Assembly: GCA_050249835.1 (NCBI GenBank)
Contig: JBFWPT010000012.1
Coordinates: 1-64,000 of the forward strand
Length of the DNA: 64,000 nucleotides
Reading direction: 5' to 3'
From: Miltoncostaea sp050249835
Lineage (GTDB): Bacteria; Actinomycetota; Thermoleophilia; Miltoncostaeales; Miltoncostaeaceae
The position numbers were made by a program, and so were the translations under genes. How positions within the stretch are numbered: position 1 is the first letter of the stretch; each line of letters starts with the position of its first letter. The notes under the pieces are model-generated. The model did no database searches. It was given only the letters and a program-made list of their open reading frames with translations, and had not been told where the DNA came from. Shown piece by piece: positions 42,017 to 50,192 of this stretch.

Positions 42017-42465
42017 GCGGGGACCTCCGCGACTCGGGTGAGGCGCAGGGGCTCAGGCTGCTGGGCGGCGTGCGGGTGCTCGGGACCCGCGTAGATCTTG
42101 AGCTTGGTCAGCTGGGCGCGGCCCAGGCTGTTCTTCGGGAGCATGCCGCGCACGGCCATCCGGAGGACCTCCTCCGGCCGGCGCTCGAGCTGCTCGCCGA
42201 GGGTGCGGCTGCGGATGCCGCCCGGGTACCCCGAGTGGCGCCAGTAACGCTTGTCGCGGAGCTTGTTACCGGTGACGGCGACCTTCTCCGCGTTCACGAC
42301 CACGACGAAGTCGCCGGTGTCGGTGTGGCGCGTGTACCAGGGGGAGCGCTTGCCGGCGAGCGTCTCCGCGATGATCGAGGCGAGACGCCCGAGGTTCTGA
42401 CCTTCGGCATCGACCACCCACCAGCGGCGATCGACGGTTCCGGGCTTTGCGCTGACGGTGCTCAC
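42013..42465 (-). CDS. rplM: 50S ribosomal protein L13
   Basis: A 150-residue uL13 from GTG 42465. Typical segments: WWVVDAEGQNLGRLAS, NAEKVAVTGNK, YWRHSGYPGG and AVRGMLPKNSLGR. A GGAGG ribosome-binding site lies about 12 nt upstream. It heads the rplM-rpsI-glmM-glmS-acpS run, with a hairpin in its leader. Confidence 0.98.
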   Translation of the reverse strand: MSTVSAKPGTVDRRWWVVDAEGQNLGRLASIIAETLAGKRSPWYTRHTDTGDFVVVVNAEKVAVTGNKLRDKRYWRHSGYPGGIRSRTLGEQLERRPEEVLRMAVRGMLPKNSLGRAQLTKLKIYAGPEHPHAAQQPEPLRLTRVAEVPA

Positions 42466-42497
42466 GGGCGGTCCAGTACCTCCACCAGCATGACGAC

Positions 42498-42516
42498 GCG
42501 GCGCACCGGGCGCCGC
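42498..42516 (-). promoter_or_regulatory. Leader hairpin upstream of rplM
   Basis: GCGGCGC and GCGCCGC arms (7 bp) enclose a 5-nt loop within the predicted 5' leader, between the promoter and the rplM GTG. Ribosomal protein operons are often controlled by their own product binding a leader; an L13/S9 leader of this form in actinobacteria is an inference. Confidence 0.4.
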
Positions 42517-42530
42517 GAGAACGACCGCGG

Positions 42531-42559
42531 AGTCTAGGAAAGGCCGGTGCCTCTCGCAA
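42531..42559 (-). promoter_or_regulatory. Predicted rplM promoter
   Basis: On the minus strand, TTGCGA (42559-42554), 17-nt spacer, TAGACT (42536-42531). Transcription would begin near 42524 and give a leader of about 60 nt. Confidence 0.55.
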
Positions 42560-42579
42560 GTTCGGCGGCCCCCGCCCGC

Positions 42580-42608
42580 TGGACTTCGCCGCCGATGCCG
42601 GTTACAAA
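42580..42608 (+). promoter_or_regulatory. Predicted promoter of the Cys/His-motif gene
   Basis: TGGACT (42580-42585), 17-nt spacer, TACAAA (42603-42608), 35 nt before ATG 42643. Divergent from the rplM promoter. Confidence 0.4.
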
Positions 42609-42642
42609 TGGTACACCGGGTAACAAGAACGGCGGCACGAAG

Positions 42643-43062
42643 ATGGAGTCTCGTTCGGTCAGCCGGTGCGTGGCGATCGCGGCGCACGGCAAGAGGTGTC
42701 AGCAGAGCCCGTTCCGCGGGAGCCCGTATTGCTGGCACCACACGCAGAGCCGGAAGATCTGGGCGCCCAGCCGCCCGCTCGGCACCGGCGCCGCCCGCGC
42801 CTCCGAGACGCCCTCCGCCGGCGAGGCCGCCGACCGCCGCCTGGGCGACCGCCGCTCGGGCTCCGACCGGCGCGCCGGATGGGCCGCCGAGGAGGCCGCC
42901 GCCCGCCGCCTGTCCGACCTGCTCGGCCCCGAGAAGATGGGCGAACTGCTCGAGTTCCTGGAGAGCCCCGCCGACGGCGCGTTCCTCCTGGTGCGGGACG
43001 AGGGCGGGCTGCTGAGCGAGCGCTCGATCTCCGAGCGCCCCGCCCGGCGCCGCTCCGCCTAG
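42643..43062 (+). CDS. Small protein with N-terminal Cys/His zinc motif (DUF5763-like)
   Basis: A 139-residue protein. The N-terminus has C-x9-C then C-x2-H-H (RCVAIAAHGKRC ... PYCWHH), the pattern of small treble-clef-like motifs such as DUF5763. The middle is Arg/Ala-rich and low in complexity; the end (LSDLLGPEKMGELLEFLESP) is helical. No enzyme signature. It may bind nucleic acid, but this is not shown. The convergent S4-domain gene ends 4 nt away. Confidence 0.75.
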   Translation: MESRSVSRCVAIAAHGKRCQQSPFRGSPYCWHHTQSRKIWAPSRPLGTGAARASETPSAGEAADRRLGDRRSGSDRRAGWAAEEAAARRLSDLLGPEKMGELLEFLESPADGAFLLVRDEGGLLSERSISERPARRRSA

Positions 43063-43066
43063 CGCC

Positions 43067-43489
43067 CTACTCCCGCCCGGGACCCTCGCCGCGCTCGCGC
43101 CGCCGCGCGCCCGCGCGCTGCGCCTCGATGCGCCGCCGGTCGCGCTTGCCGGGCCGCCCCCGCAGGTCCGCGCCGGGCGGAGGGGCCATGCGCCGCAGGT
43201 CGCGGGCGCGCTCGCGGCGCTCCCGGCTGTCCTCGGTCTCGTCGTAGAGCAGGGCCGCCTGTGACGCCGGCCCGCGCTTGTCGGCCAGGTCGCGCACGAT
43301 GACGGTGATGGTCGTCTCGCCGACGGTGACCCGGACCTCCTCGCCCAGGCGGACGTCCCGGGCGGGCTTCACCCGCTGGCCCTCCACGTGCACCCGGCCG
43401 CCGGCGACGGCCTCCGTGGCGAGGGAGCGCGTCTTGTAGAAGCGCGCCGCCCAGAGCCACTTGTCGATGCGGACCTTCCCGTCGGCCAT
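43067..43489 (-). CDS. S4-domain RNA-binding protein (Hsp15/HslR-like)
   Basis: A 140-residue protein with an N-terminal S4 domain (VRIDKWLWAARFYKTRSLATEAV, GRVHVEGQRVKPARDV) and a basic Arg-rich tail. Hsp15 binds stalled 50S subunits carrying nascent chains in E. coli; the same role here is by family. Confidence 0.9.
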   Translation of the reverse strand: MADGKVRIDKWLWAARFYKTRSLATEAVAGGRVHVEGQRVKPARDVRLGEEVRVTVGETTITVIVRDLADKRGPASQAALLYDETEDSRERRERARDLRRMAPPPGADLRGRPGKRDRRRIEAQRAGARRRERGEGPGRE

Positions 43490-43628
43490 GCGGGGATCAT
43501 CGCAGGGCCGTCCCCGGGATCCCCGTCAACTGGACCGGCGGGGGACGCCGTCCCCCCGGGCCGCCGTTGTGGTCGCGGACGCGACGTGTGAGAACCCGTC
43601 GTCCACGGAACCGAGGCGGGGGTGCGGC

Positions 43629-45131
43629 GTGACGGAGGGGAACGGGGGCCGACGGGGCGGGAGGATGGTGCGCGGGCTGCTCGCGCTCGCCTGTGCCACC
43701 GTCGGGACGATGCTGCTGGCCCTCGCCGGGCCGGCATCCGGTGCCGCGGGCGACGTCACGGAGTTCAGCGCCGGCATCACGGCGGGGAGCGCCCCGCTCG
43801 GCATCACCGCCGGGCCCGACGGCAACCTCTGGTTCACGGAGCAGGCGGGCCGCATCGGCCGCATCACCCCTCAGGGTTCCGTGACCGAGTTCACGTCCGG
43901 CATCGGCCCCGGCGCGAGCCCGTACCGCATCGCGGCGGGCGCGGACGGCGGCCTCTGGTTCACGGACTTCAACGGGAACCGCGTCAGCCGCATCGACCCG
44001 GGCACCGGCGCGGTCGTCCAGCACGCCCTGCCGAGCGGCGGCAGCGGGGCGTACGACATCGCCGCGGGTCCCGGCGGCATGTGGTTCACCCAGCTCTACG
44101 GGCACCGCATCGGGCACATCACCCCGGGCGGCACCATCACCGAGTTCCCCCTTCCCGGCGGCAGCGCCCCGACCGGCATCACGCTCGGCCCTGACGGCAA
44201 CATGTGGTTCACCGAGTACTCCGGCAACAAGATCGGCCGCATCACGCCCGCCGGGAACATCGACGAGTTCCCGCTGCCGGCCGGGGGCAACCCGAACTTC
44301 ATCGTCGCCGGCGCCGACGGCAACCTGTGGTTCACCGAGCAGACCGGGAACCGCATCGGCCGGATCACCACATCCGGCGTCATCACCGAGTTCAGCGCCG
44401 GCCTCACGCCCGGGAGCGGTCCGACCGCGATCACCCGCGGCCCGGACGGCACCGTCTGGTTCACCCGGCCGGGCCGCGACGGCCTCGGCCGGATCACGCC
44501 CGCGGGCGTCATCACCGAGTTCTCGGCGGGCATCACGCCCGGCGGGAGGCCGGCGGGCATCGCGACCGGCCCCGACGGCAACCTCTGGTTCACGGAGGTC
44601 GGCGGCCACCGGATCGGCCGTGCCCTCGGCGCGGACCCGATCCCGCCGCCGCCCGTCGTCCCGGCCCCGGCGCTCCCCGCCGCGCCCGTAGCGGCGCCGA
44701 AGCCCGCCGGCGCGGCGTCCAAGCCGTGCGACCCCAAGGAGCGCTTCGGCGGCACCGGCTGCCCGCTGCGCGGCGTCGGCAAGGCGACGGTCACGAAGCC
44801 GCCGAACGGCAAGGTCGTGCAGAAGCTCAAGCTGAAGGACGCCGGCCGCTACACCTTCATCTACCTCAACAGGAAGACCGGCAAGCGGCTGACACTGCGG
44901 CCCGGCAGCACGATCCGCACCCCCGCCGGCCTGCGGCGCCTGCCCAGGAAGTTCACCGCCCCGGTGGTGCGGAACGCCCGGCCGGGCACCCTCGTGACGC
45001 TCACCACGCTGTTCACCCGCCTCAACTTCCCGGCGCGGCCCGCGCACATCGTGCTGCGTGTGGTCCACAAGCACCCCGACGGCTCGCTGAGCGAGGCCCG
45101 CCTGGGCGCGGACGGGCGGATCATCGGCTGA
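43629..45131 (+). CDS. Secreted Vgb-like beta-propeller protein
   Basis: GTG 43629 has a GGGGG stretch 6 nt upstream; ATG 43665 is an alternative but sits directly on a GGGAGG. A hydrophobic signal segment (RGLLALACATVGTMLLALAG) precedes about seven blades with repeated GPDGN(L/M)WFTE..GN(R/K)IGRITP motifs, the pattern of virginiamycin B lyase (COG4257). Vgb opens streptogramin B antibiotics, but most secreted relatives have unknown ligands. The C-terminal 160 residues (after a Pro/Ala linker) are a separate basic beta-rich domain with two Cys. Confidence 0.8.
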   Translation: MTEGNGGRRGGRMVRGLLALACATVGTMLLALAGPASGAAGDVTEFSAGITAGSAPLGITAGPDGNLWFTEQAGRIGRITPQGSVTEFTSGIGPGASPYRIAAGADGGLWFTDFNGNRVSRIDPGTGAVVQHALPSGGSGAYDIAAGPGGMWFTQLYGHRIGHITPGGTITEFPLPGGSAPTGITLGPDGNMWFTEYSGNKIGRITPAGNIDEFPLPAGGNPNFIVAGADGNLWFTEQTGNRIGRITTSGVITEFSAGLTPGSGPTAITRGPDGTVWFTRPGRDGLGRITPAGVITEFSAGITPGGRPAGIATGPDGNLWFTEVGGHRIGRALGADPIPPPPVVPAPALPAAPVAAPKPAGAASKPCDPKERFGGTGCPLRGVGKATVTKPPNGKVVQKLKLKDAGRYTFIYLNRKTGKRLTLRPGSTIRTPAGLRRLPRKFTAPVVRNARPGTLVTLTTLFTRLNFPARPAHIVLRVVHKHPDGSLSEARLGADGRIIG

Positions 45132-45259
45132 GGCTCAGCCGCCGGGGGGCGGGCCCACGCCCCCCGGCGGATCCACCTGAGGTCCGGCGGGAACTCGACG
45201 CCCACGCAGAGGTCCGCCTCCGCTGCCAGGGTGGTGCCAGCCGACGGGGAGCAGCGCCG

Positions 45260-46492
45260 ATGGATGACGAGATCGAACTCATCAGCGACGGTGACGGGTT
45301 GGCCGTCGTCGGGCCGCCATCGGCGGTGGAACGTTTCATCGCGTCCGTCGGGTTGTCCGACGCCGCCGGGCCCCTCCCTTCGTCTGCCCTGCAGACCGGA
45401 GCGGCTGTCGCGCACGCGGGTTCCACGGTCGCCGCCAACTCCGGGCGCTGGCTGAAGCTGACGGAGGAATCCGCGCAGAAGGTCAAGGCCTTCGGCCTCA
45501 CTCCCACCGGGAAGTCAGGCATCGACTACGCGATGGTCGGTGAGCGAGGGAACATCAAGTCCTGGGACCAGGTCGTGCAGACGCCGGCATCGATGGTGAC
45601 CAACCCCGCGGTGCTCGCGAGTGTCGGCGGGGTCATGGCTCAGATGGCGATGCAGCAACAGATGGCGGCGATCATGGACTACCTCGCTGTCATCGATGCG
45701 AAGTTGGACAGCGTCCTCCGGGCCCAGACGAACCAGGTGCTCGCACGCCTCGACGGAGTCGACCTCGCTGTGAGGGAGGCGATGGCCGTCCGTGATGCCG
45801 TCGGCCGGGTCTCCGAGGTCACATGGTCCAAGGTCCAGAGCTCCGCGCAGGCCATCCATGAGACGCAGGGATACGCACTGCGCCAGCTCGGCGACCTCGC
45901 GGACGAACTCGCGGCGAACGCCAGGATCGATGGGCTCGTCGACGTGGCGAAGGACGCGGAGACGGAGGTCCAGAAGTGGTTGCTCGTCCTCGCGCGTTGC
46001 TTCGAACTGCATGACGCCGTCGGTGTGCTCGAGCTCGATCGGGTCCTGGACGCGTCTCCGGACGAGCTCGACCGGCATCGCGTGGGACTGAGATCCGCGC
46101 GTGCCGACCGGCTGGACCTCATCTCGGAGCGGACCGGGCATCTGCTGGACCGCATGCGCGCCGCCGTCGAGCTCGCCAACTCGAAGGTGCTGTTCAATCC
46201 GAAGCAGTCGCCGGCCGTCGTCAGGTCGAGCAACCACGTCGCCGGCGAGGTCCGTGAGTTCCACGAGATCCTCGGCATCGACTCCGGTCACCAGGCGTCG
46301 GAAACGAGAGCCTGGGCGGACGCAGCCGCCGAGGGCTGGGATAAGGCGCTCTCGACCGGTGCACAGGGCATCGACGGCGTCAGACGGTTCGGCGGTGGCG
46401 CCCGCGGCCTGGCCAATTCGGCGAAGGGGAGGCTCTCGGACCGGATCGCGTCACGGAAGGCCCGGCCGAGCGAGGACGACGAGCGGGAGTAG
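45260..46492 (+). CDS. Conserved hypothetical protein, coiled coil, lower GC
   Basis: A 410-residue protein from ATG 45260. It opens with IELISDGDGLAVVGPPSAVERF and includes NSGRWLKLTEESAQKVK, a hydrophobic or membrane-near stretch (PAVLASVGGVMAQMAMQQQM), then long helices with probable coiled coils (YLAVIDAKLDSVLRAQTNQV) and a basic tail. No signal peptide and no enzyme motif. GC and codon use (more tcg, gtc, aac and A/T third positions) differ from neighbours, suggesting transfer. I recall similar unannotated proteins in other actinobacteria but no function. Confidence 0.8.
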   Translation: MDDEIELISDGDGLAVVGPPSAVERFIASVGLSDAAGPLPSSALQTGAAVAHAGSTVAANSGRWLKLTEESAQKVKAFGLTPTGKSGIDYAMVGERGNIKSWDQVVQTPASMVTNPAVLASVGGVMAQMAMQQQMAAIMDYLAVIDAKLDSVLRAQTNQVLARLDGVDLAVREAMAVRDAVGRVSEVTWSKVQSSAQAIHETQGYALRQLGDLADELAANARIDGLVDVAKDAETEVQKWLLVLARCFELHDAVGVLELDRVLDASPDELDRHRVGLRSARADRLDLISERTGHLLDRMRAAVELANSKVLFNPKQSPAVVRSSNHVAGEVREFHEILGIDSGHQASETRAWADAAAEGWDKALSTGAQGIDGVRRFGGGARGLANSAKGRLSDRIASRKARPSEDDERE

Positions 46493-46495
46493 CGC

Positions 46496-47662
46496 TCAGC
46501 CGCCCGGGGGCGGGCCCACGTAGCGGGAGCGCGGCCGGATGAGGCGGTCGTCGTCCACCGTCTCCAGGGCGTGGGCCACCCACCCGGCGCAGCGGCCGAG
46601 GGCGAAGAGGTGGAACGCGGCCCCCGGCGGCATCCCGCGCCCCCGCGCCAGGGCGGCGAGGCCCAGATCGAGCGTCGGCTCCTCGCCCAATTGATCGTGG
46701 GCGATCCGCACCAGCGCGCTGACCGGGTCGTCCTCCGGCAGGGCCGCCCGCCGCAGCAGCTCGGCGCCGCGGGGGTCGCCATCCGGGTAGAGCGGATGGC
46801 CGAACCCCGGCAGGGCCCCGTCGCCGCCCCGCCAGCGCGCCGCGGTGGCCGCGGCCCCGTCGCGGTCGGCGTCGGCGGCCATCGACTCGACGCGCGCCGT
46901 GAGCCCGCCGTGCCGCCGCCCGCGCAGCGCGCACAGGGCGGCGAGGACGACGTCCTCCAGGGAGGCGTCCGCCGAGGCCACGCAGCGGGCCGTGAACGAC
47001 GAGACGTTGAGCTCGTGGTCGGCGCACAGCACCAGGGCCGCGTCGATGTCCCCCGCCGCGTCCGGGACACCCCATCCACGGGCGAGCCGCGCCGCGAGCG
47101 TCCCCTCCCCCGCCGCGCCGGCCGCCGCGAAGGCGCCGGCCGTGACGCGCACCGCGCCGCGCAGCAGGGCCGCGTCGCCCGATGAGGGGCTCACGACCGA
47201 GCCGGCCGCGGCGGCCGCCAGGTGGGCGGCGAGGGCGGTGGGCTCCGGCCCGCCCGGCGCGCCGGTCGACGCCGGGAGCGCGGCGAAGAGGTCCGCGGCC
47301 GCCGCCGGGTCGCCCGTCCACAGCAGGGCGGCGACGCGCTCGAAGGGCTCCTCCCGGGAGAGCGCGACGACCTCGTGGCCGCGGTAGTGGCAGCGGCCGC
47401 CCTCGATGAGGGTGAGGGCCGAGTCGAGCACCGGCAGGCCCCAGTGGAGGGCGCCGTGGGCGGCGAGCCCCCGGTCGCGGGAGCGCGCGCGGCGGTCGCG
47501 GAACGCCTCCAGGGCGGCGCGCGGGTAGCGGCGGGCCCGGCTCGGGCCGGGGCCGGGCTCCGAGGCGACCAGGCCCCGCGAGACGTAGGCGTACAGCGTC
47601 GCCCGGGAGACACCGAGCAGGTCGGCCGCCTCGCCGGCGGAGAGCGTGTCGGGCGCGGTCAT
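46496..47662 (-). CDS. Citrate synthase-like protein with N-terminal HTH
   Basis: A 388-residue protein. Residues 1-65 are an excisionase/MerR-like HTH (LSAGEAADLLGVSRATLYAYVSRGLV). The rest is a citrate synthase fold with LCADHELNVSSFTARCVAS, RRHGGLTARV, GFGHPLYPDGDPR and the C-terminal RPRSRYVGP. The citrate-site His of RHGGL and GFGHPLY, and Asp/Arg of the family, are largely kept, so it may be an active citrate or methylcitrate synthase or a metabolite-sensing regulator. It is divergent from the DRE-TIM gene with palindromes between. Confidence 0.88.
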   Translation of the reverse strand: MTAPDTLSAGEAADLLGVSRATLYAYVSRGLVASEPGPGPSRARRYPRAALEAFRDRRARSRDRGLAAHGALHWGLPVLDSALTLIEGGRCHYRGHEVVALSREEPFERVAALLWTGDPAAAADLFAALPASTGAPGGPEPTALAAHLAAAAAGSVVSPSSGDAALLRGAVRVTAGAFAAAGAAGEGTLAARLARGWGVPDAAGDIDAALVLCADHELNVSSFTARCVASADASLEDVVLAALCALRGRRHGGLTARVESMAADADRDGAAATAARWRGGDGALPGFGHPLYPDGDPRGAELLRRAALPEDDPVSALVRIAHDQLGEEPTLDLGLAALARGRGMPPGAAFHLFALGRCAGWVAHALETVDDDRLIRPRSRYVGPPPGG

Positions 47663-47666
47663 GGGG

Positions 47667-47689
47667 TTGATGATAGCGATCAATATTGA
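47667..47689. promoter_or_regulatory. Operator-like dyads between the HTH-citrate synthase and DRE-TIM genes
   Basis: TTGAT (47667-47671) and ATCAA (47679-47683) form a dyad with 7-nt spacing, and TCAATATTGA (47680-47689) is a perfect 10-bp palindrome sharing the second arm. This is the most A/T-rich patch nearby and lies within 30 nt of both starts, a likely binding site for the HTH of the adjacent protein. Confidence 0.5.
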
Positions 47690-47715
47690 CGACCGTGGGC
47701 GGGCGCTCCTACCGT
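47686..47715 (+). promoter_or_regulatory. Predicted promoter of the DRE-TIM gene, probably leaderless
   Basis: TTGACG (47686-47691), 18-nt spacer, TACCGT (47710-47715). The ATG at 47723 is only 7 nt after the -10, so the transcript would start at or next to the start codon. No ribosome-binding site is seen. Confidence 0.45.
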
Positions 47716-47722
47716 GCCGGGC

Positions 47723-49069
47723 ATGGACATCGACACGATCACCGACCCCGAGGCCCCCGAGCTCTTCCCGGGCGCCTTCCCCCGCGACGGCTTCCCAGCC
47801 TGGGAGTGGACCGGCGGCCCGCCCGCGACCGCCCCGGCCCAGGCCTGGACCACCGAGACGACCCACCGCGACGGCCAGCAGGGCGGCCTGCCCCTGACCG
47901 TCGAGGCCGGCGAGCGCATCTACGACCTCATGTGCGCGTTCACCGGCGACAGCGGCGCGATCCGCCAGGCCGAGTTCTTCGTGTACCGCCCGGCCGACCG
48001 CCGCGTGCTCGAGTACGCGCTCGCGCGCCACGCCGGCGGCGCGCCGGTGGAGCCCACCACCTGGATCCGCGCCAGCCGCCGCGACGCGGAGCTGGTGGGT
48101 GACCTGGGCGTCCGCGAGACGGGGATGCTGGCGTCCGCCAGCGACTACCACACGTTCCACAAGTTCACCCCCGGCGGGCGGCGCCAGGCGGCCGGGACCT
48201 ACCTCGACGCGGTGCGGGCGGTGCTCGACGCCGGCCTGCGCCCGCGGCTGCACCTGGAGGACGCGACGCGTGCGCCGGAGGAGTTCGTGCTCCCCTTCGC
48301 CGAGGCGGCGATCGCCGTCGCCGCGCCCTACGGGCCGGAGCTGCGGCCGAAGTTCCGGGTGTGCGACACGATGGGCCTCGGCCTGCCCCTGGAGGGCGTG
48401 GCCGCGCCGCGGTCGGTGCCGCGCTGGATCCGGCGCCTGCGTGAGCTCGGGGTCGCCCCGCACGACCTGGAGTTCCACCCGCACAACGACACCCACCTGG
48501 TGGTGGCGAACTGCCTCGCCGCGATCATGGCCGGCTGCTGCGTCGTGAACGGGACGCTCCTGGCCACCGGCGAGCGCACCGGCAACGCGCCGCTGGAGGC
48601 GGTCGTGATGCACGCGATCGGGATGGGGCTCATGAGCGGCCCGCCGCCGGACTTCCACGCCCTCAACGACCTCGCCGACCTCTACGCCGAGCTCGGCCGC
48701 CCCGTCCCGCCGACCTACCCGCTCTACGGCAGGGACGCCCACCGCACGCGCGCCGGCATCCACGCCGACGGGCTGAACAAGTTCTGGTGGATGTATGCGC
48801 CGTTCGACGTGCCGCGCCTCATCGGCCGCCCCCTGGAGGTGAGCCTGACGAAGGACTCGGGGGTCGCCGGCCTGGTGTTCCTCATCCGCCAGCACACCGG
48901 CCGGGATCTCGCGAAGGACGACCCGGACCTGCGCCGGGTCCACCACGCCCTCACCGAGCAGTTCGACGCCGGCCGCCAGACGGCCGTCGAGTGGGAGGAG
49001 GTCGAGGCCCTGCTCGGGGACGATCGACGAATCATCGGCCGCCCGCTCGACACTTCATCCGTTTCCTAG
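47723..49069 (+). CDS. DRE-TIM metallolyase (isopropylmalate/homocitrate synthase family)
   Basis: A 448-residue protein with an HMGL-like TIM barrel: TETTHRDGQQGG (the DRE-type metal and base site, with T-H-R-D-G-Q), HLEDATRAP, the second metal motif EFHPHNDTHLV and ERTGNAPLEAVV. It would join acetyl-CoA or another acyl-CoA to a 2-oxoacid. The C-terminal regulatory domain of LeuA is missing and the last 100 residues are short helical segments. Its divergent partner is a citrate synthase-like HTH protein, hinting at a shared 2-oxoacid or citrate-type pathway. ATG 47723 is preferred to GTG 47714. Confidence 0.88.
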   Translation: MDIDTITDPEAPELFPGAFPRDGFPAWEWTGGPPATAPAQAWTTETTHRDGQQGGLPLTVEAGERIYDLMCAFTGDSGAIRQAEFFVYRPADRRVLEYALARHAGGAPVEPTTWIRASRRDAELVGDLGVRETGMLASASDYHTFHKFTPGGRRQAAGTYLDAVRAVLDAGLRPRLHLEDATRAPEEFVLPFAEAAIAVAAPYGPELRPKFRVCDTMGLGLPLEGVAAPRSVPRWIRRLRELGVAPHDLEFHPHNDTHLVVANCLAAIMAGCCVVNGTLLATGERTGNAPLEAVVMHAIGMGLMSGPPPDFHALNDLADLYAELGRPVPPTYPLYGRDAHRTRAGIHADGLNKFWWMYAPFDVPRLIGRPLEVSLTKDSGVAGLVFLIRQHTGRDLAKDDPDLRRVHHALTEQFDAGRQTAVEWEEVEALLGDDRRIIGRPLDTSSVS

Positions 49070-49079
49070 CCGTTCTCCT

Positions 49080-49101
49080 GGGGCGGGCTCGGGCCCGCCC
49101 C
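49080..49101 (+). terminator. Hairpin after the DRE-TIM gene
   Basis: GGGGCGGGC and GCCCGCCCC form a perfect 9-bp stem with a 4-nt loop, 10 nt after the stop at 49069. No T-tract. Confidence 0.6.
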
Positions 49102-49121
49102 AACCGGTTAGGATCGGTCGC

Positions 49122-50159
49122 ATGATGAAGACCGTGATCGTCGGCGGGGGGATGGTCGGGATGACCCTCGCGCACCTGCTCCGGCGGCGCGGGTTCGAGC
49201 CCACCGTGCTCGAGCGCGCCCCTGCCGGCCACTACATCCCGCGTGGCTACATGCTCGGCTTCCAGGGCTACGAGCCGCTGGAGGAGGTCGGGGTCTACGA
49301 CGAGGTGAAGGCCGCGGGCCGGCCGATCGCCCCGCGCCCCGACCAGCCCCCCGTCGCGGTGGCGGTGCGCTTCGGCGCCCTCATCGAGGCGCTGCAGCGC
49401 GACCTGCCGATCACGAACGAGCACACGGTCACCGAGCTGGTCCGCGCCGGCGCGGACGGGCGGGTGGTCGGGGTGATCGCCGACGGCCCCGACGGGCCGG
49501 CCGAGTTCGAGGCGGACCTCGTGATCGCCTGCGACGGCATGCGCTCCCCCACCCGGTCGATGGCCGGGCTGGAGGCGGAGTTCGACGCGCTCCCCGAGGC
49601 CGAGCTGGCCTTCATGAGCCCCATCCCCGCCGAGACGTCGTTCGCGATGGCCTACCAGTCGGACGGCGGGCACATCGGGATGCTCTCCTGGTTCGAGGGC
49701 GCCGCGGGCTGGCGCTCGTCGGAGCGGGTCGGCCGCGAGGCGGCCGTCGACGAGCCGGGCCTCGACGCCATCAAGGAGATGTGGGCGCGCCTGCTCCCGG
49801 CGGCCGCGACGGCCATCGAGGGCGTCACCTCCACCGACCAGATCCGCTACTCCGAGCCCGAGCTGCTGCGGTGCCCGCAGTGGTGGACGCCGGGCGTGGT
49901 CATCATCGGCGACGCCGCCCACTTCTTCGGCCCCGAGACCGGCATCTCGTCCGGCATCGGGCTGGGCGACGCCCACGCGCTCGCGCAGGCCGTGATGATG
50001 AACCCGGACGACCCGGACGCGGCGTGCCGGTCGTACGAGATCTGGCGCGCCCCCGCCGTGCGCCCCTACGAGGCGAACGACCCGGGGCGCCAGCGGATGC
50101 TGGTCGCCGGCCAGGTCACGGCGCGGCCCGAGGAGGCCTGGCCCCCCGCGAAGGTCTGA
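49122..50159 (+). CDS. FAD-dependent monooxygenase
   Basis: A 345-residue group A flavoprotein: Rossmann motif VIVGGGMVGMTLA at the N-terminus, the DG motif in DLVIACDGMRSPTR and the GD motif in VVIIGDAAHFFGPETG. The following SSGIGLGDAHALA is typical. It should hydroxylate or otherwise oxidise an organic substrate with NAD(P)H; the substrate is unknown. ATG 49122 and ATG 49125 are both possible; AGGATCGG stands upstream. Confidence 0.9.
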   Translation: MMKTVIVGGGMVGMTLAHLLRRRGFEPTVLERAPAGHYIPRGYMLGFQGYEPLEEVGVYDEVKAAGRPIAPRPDQPPVAVAVRFGALIEALQRDLPITNEHTVTELVRAGADGRVVGVIADGPDGPAEFEADLVIACDGMRSPTRSMAGLEAEFDALPEAELAFMSPIPAETSFAMAYQSDGGHIGMLSWFEGAAGWRSSERVGREAAVDEPGLDAIKEMWARLLPAAATAIEGVTSTDQIRYSEPELLRCPQWWTPGVVIIGDAAHFFGPETGISSGIGLGDAHALAQAVMMNPDDPDAACRSYEIWRAPAVRPYEANDPGRQRMLVAGQVTARPEEAWPPAKV

Positions 50160-50168
50160 TCGTGGGAT

Positions 50169-50191
50169 CCCCGGCGGCGCGGCCGCCGGGG
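50169..50191. terminator. Bidirectional hairpin before the guaA stop
   Basis: CCCCGGCGGC (50169-50178) pairs with GCCGCCGGGG (50182-50191) across 3 nt. It lies between the convergent monooxygenase (50159) and guaA (50193). Confidence 0.6.
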
Positions 50192-50192
50192 G

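Noticed and set aside
43629..45131. Streptogramin resistance gene (vgb)
   Set aside because: The propeller motifs match the broad COG4257 family, but a signal peptide and an extra C-terminal domain are present and catalytic identity with true Vgb cannot be shown.
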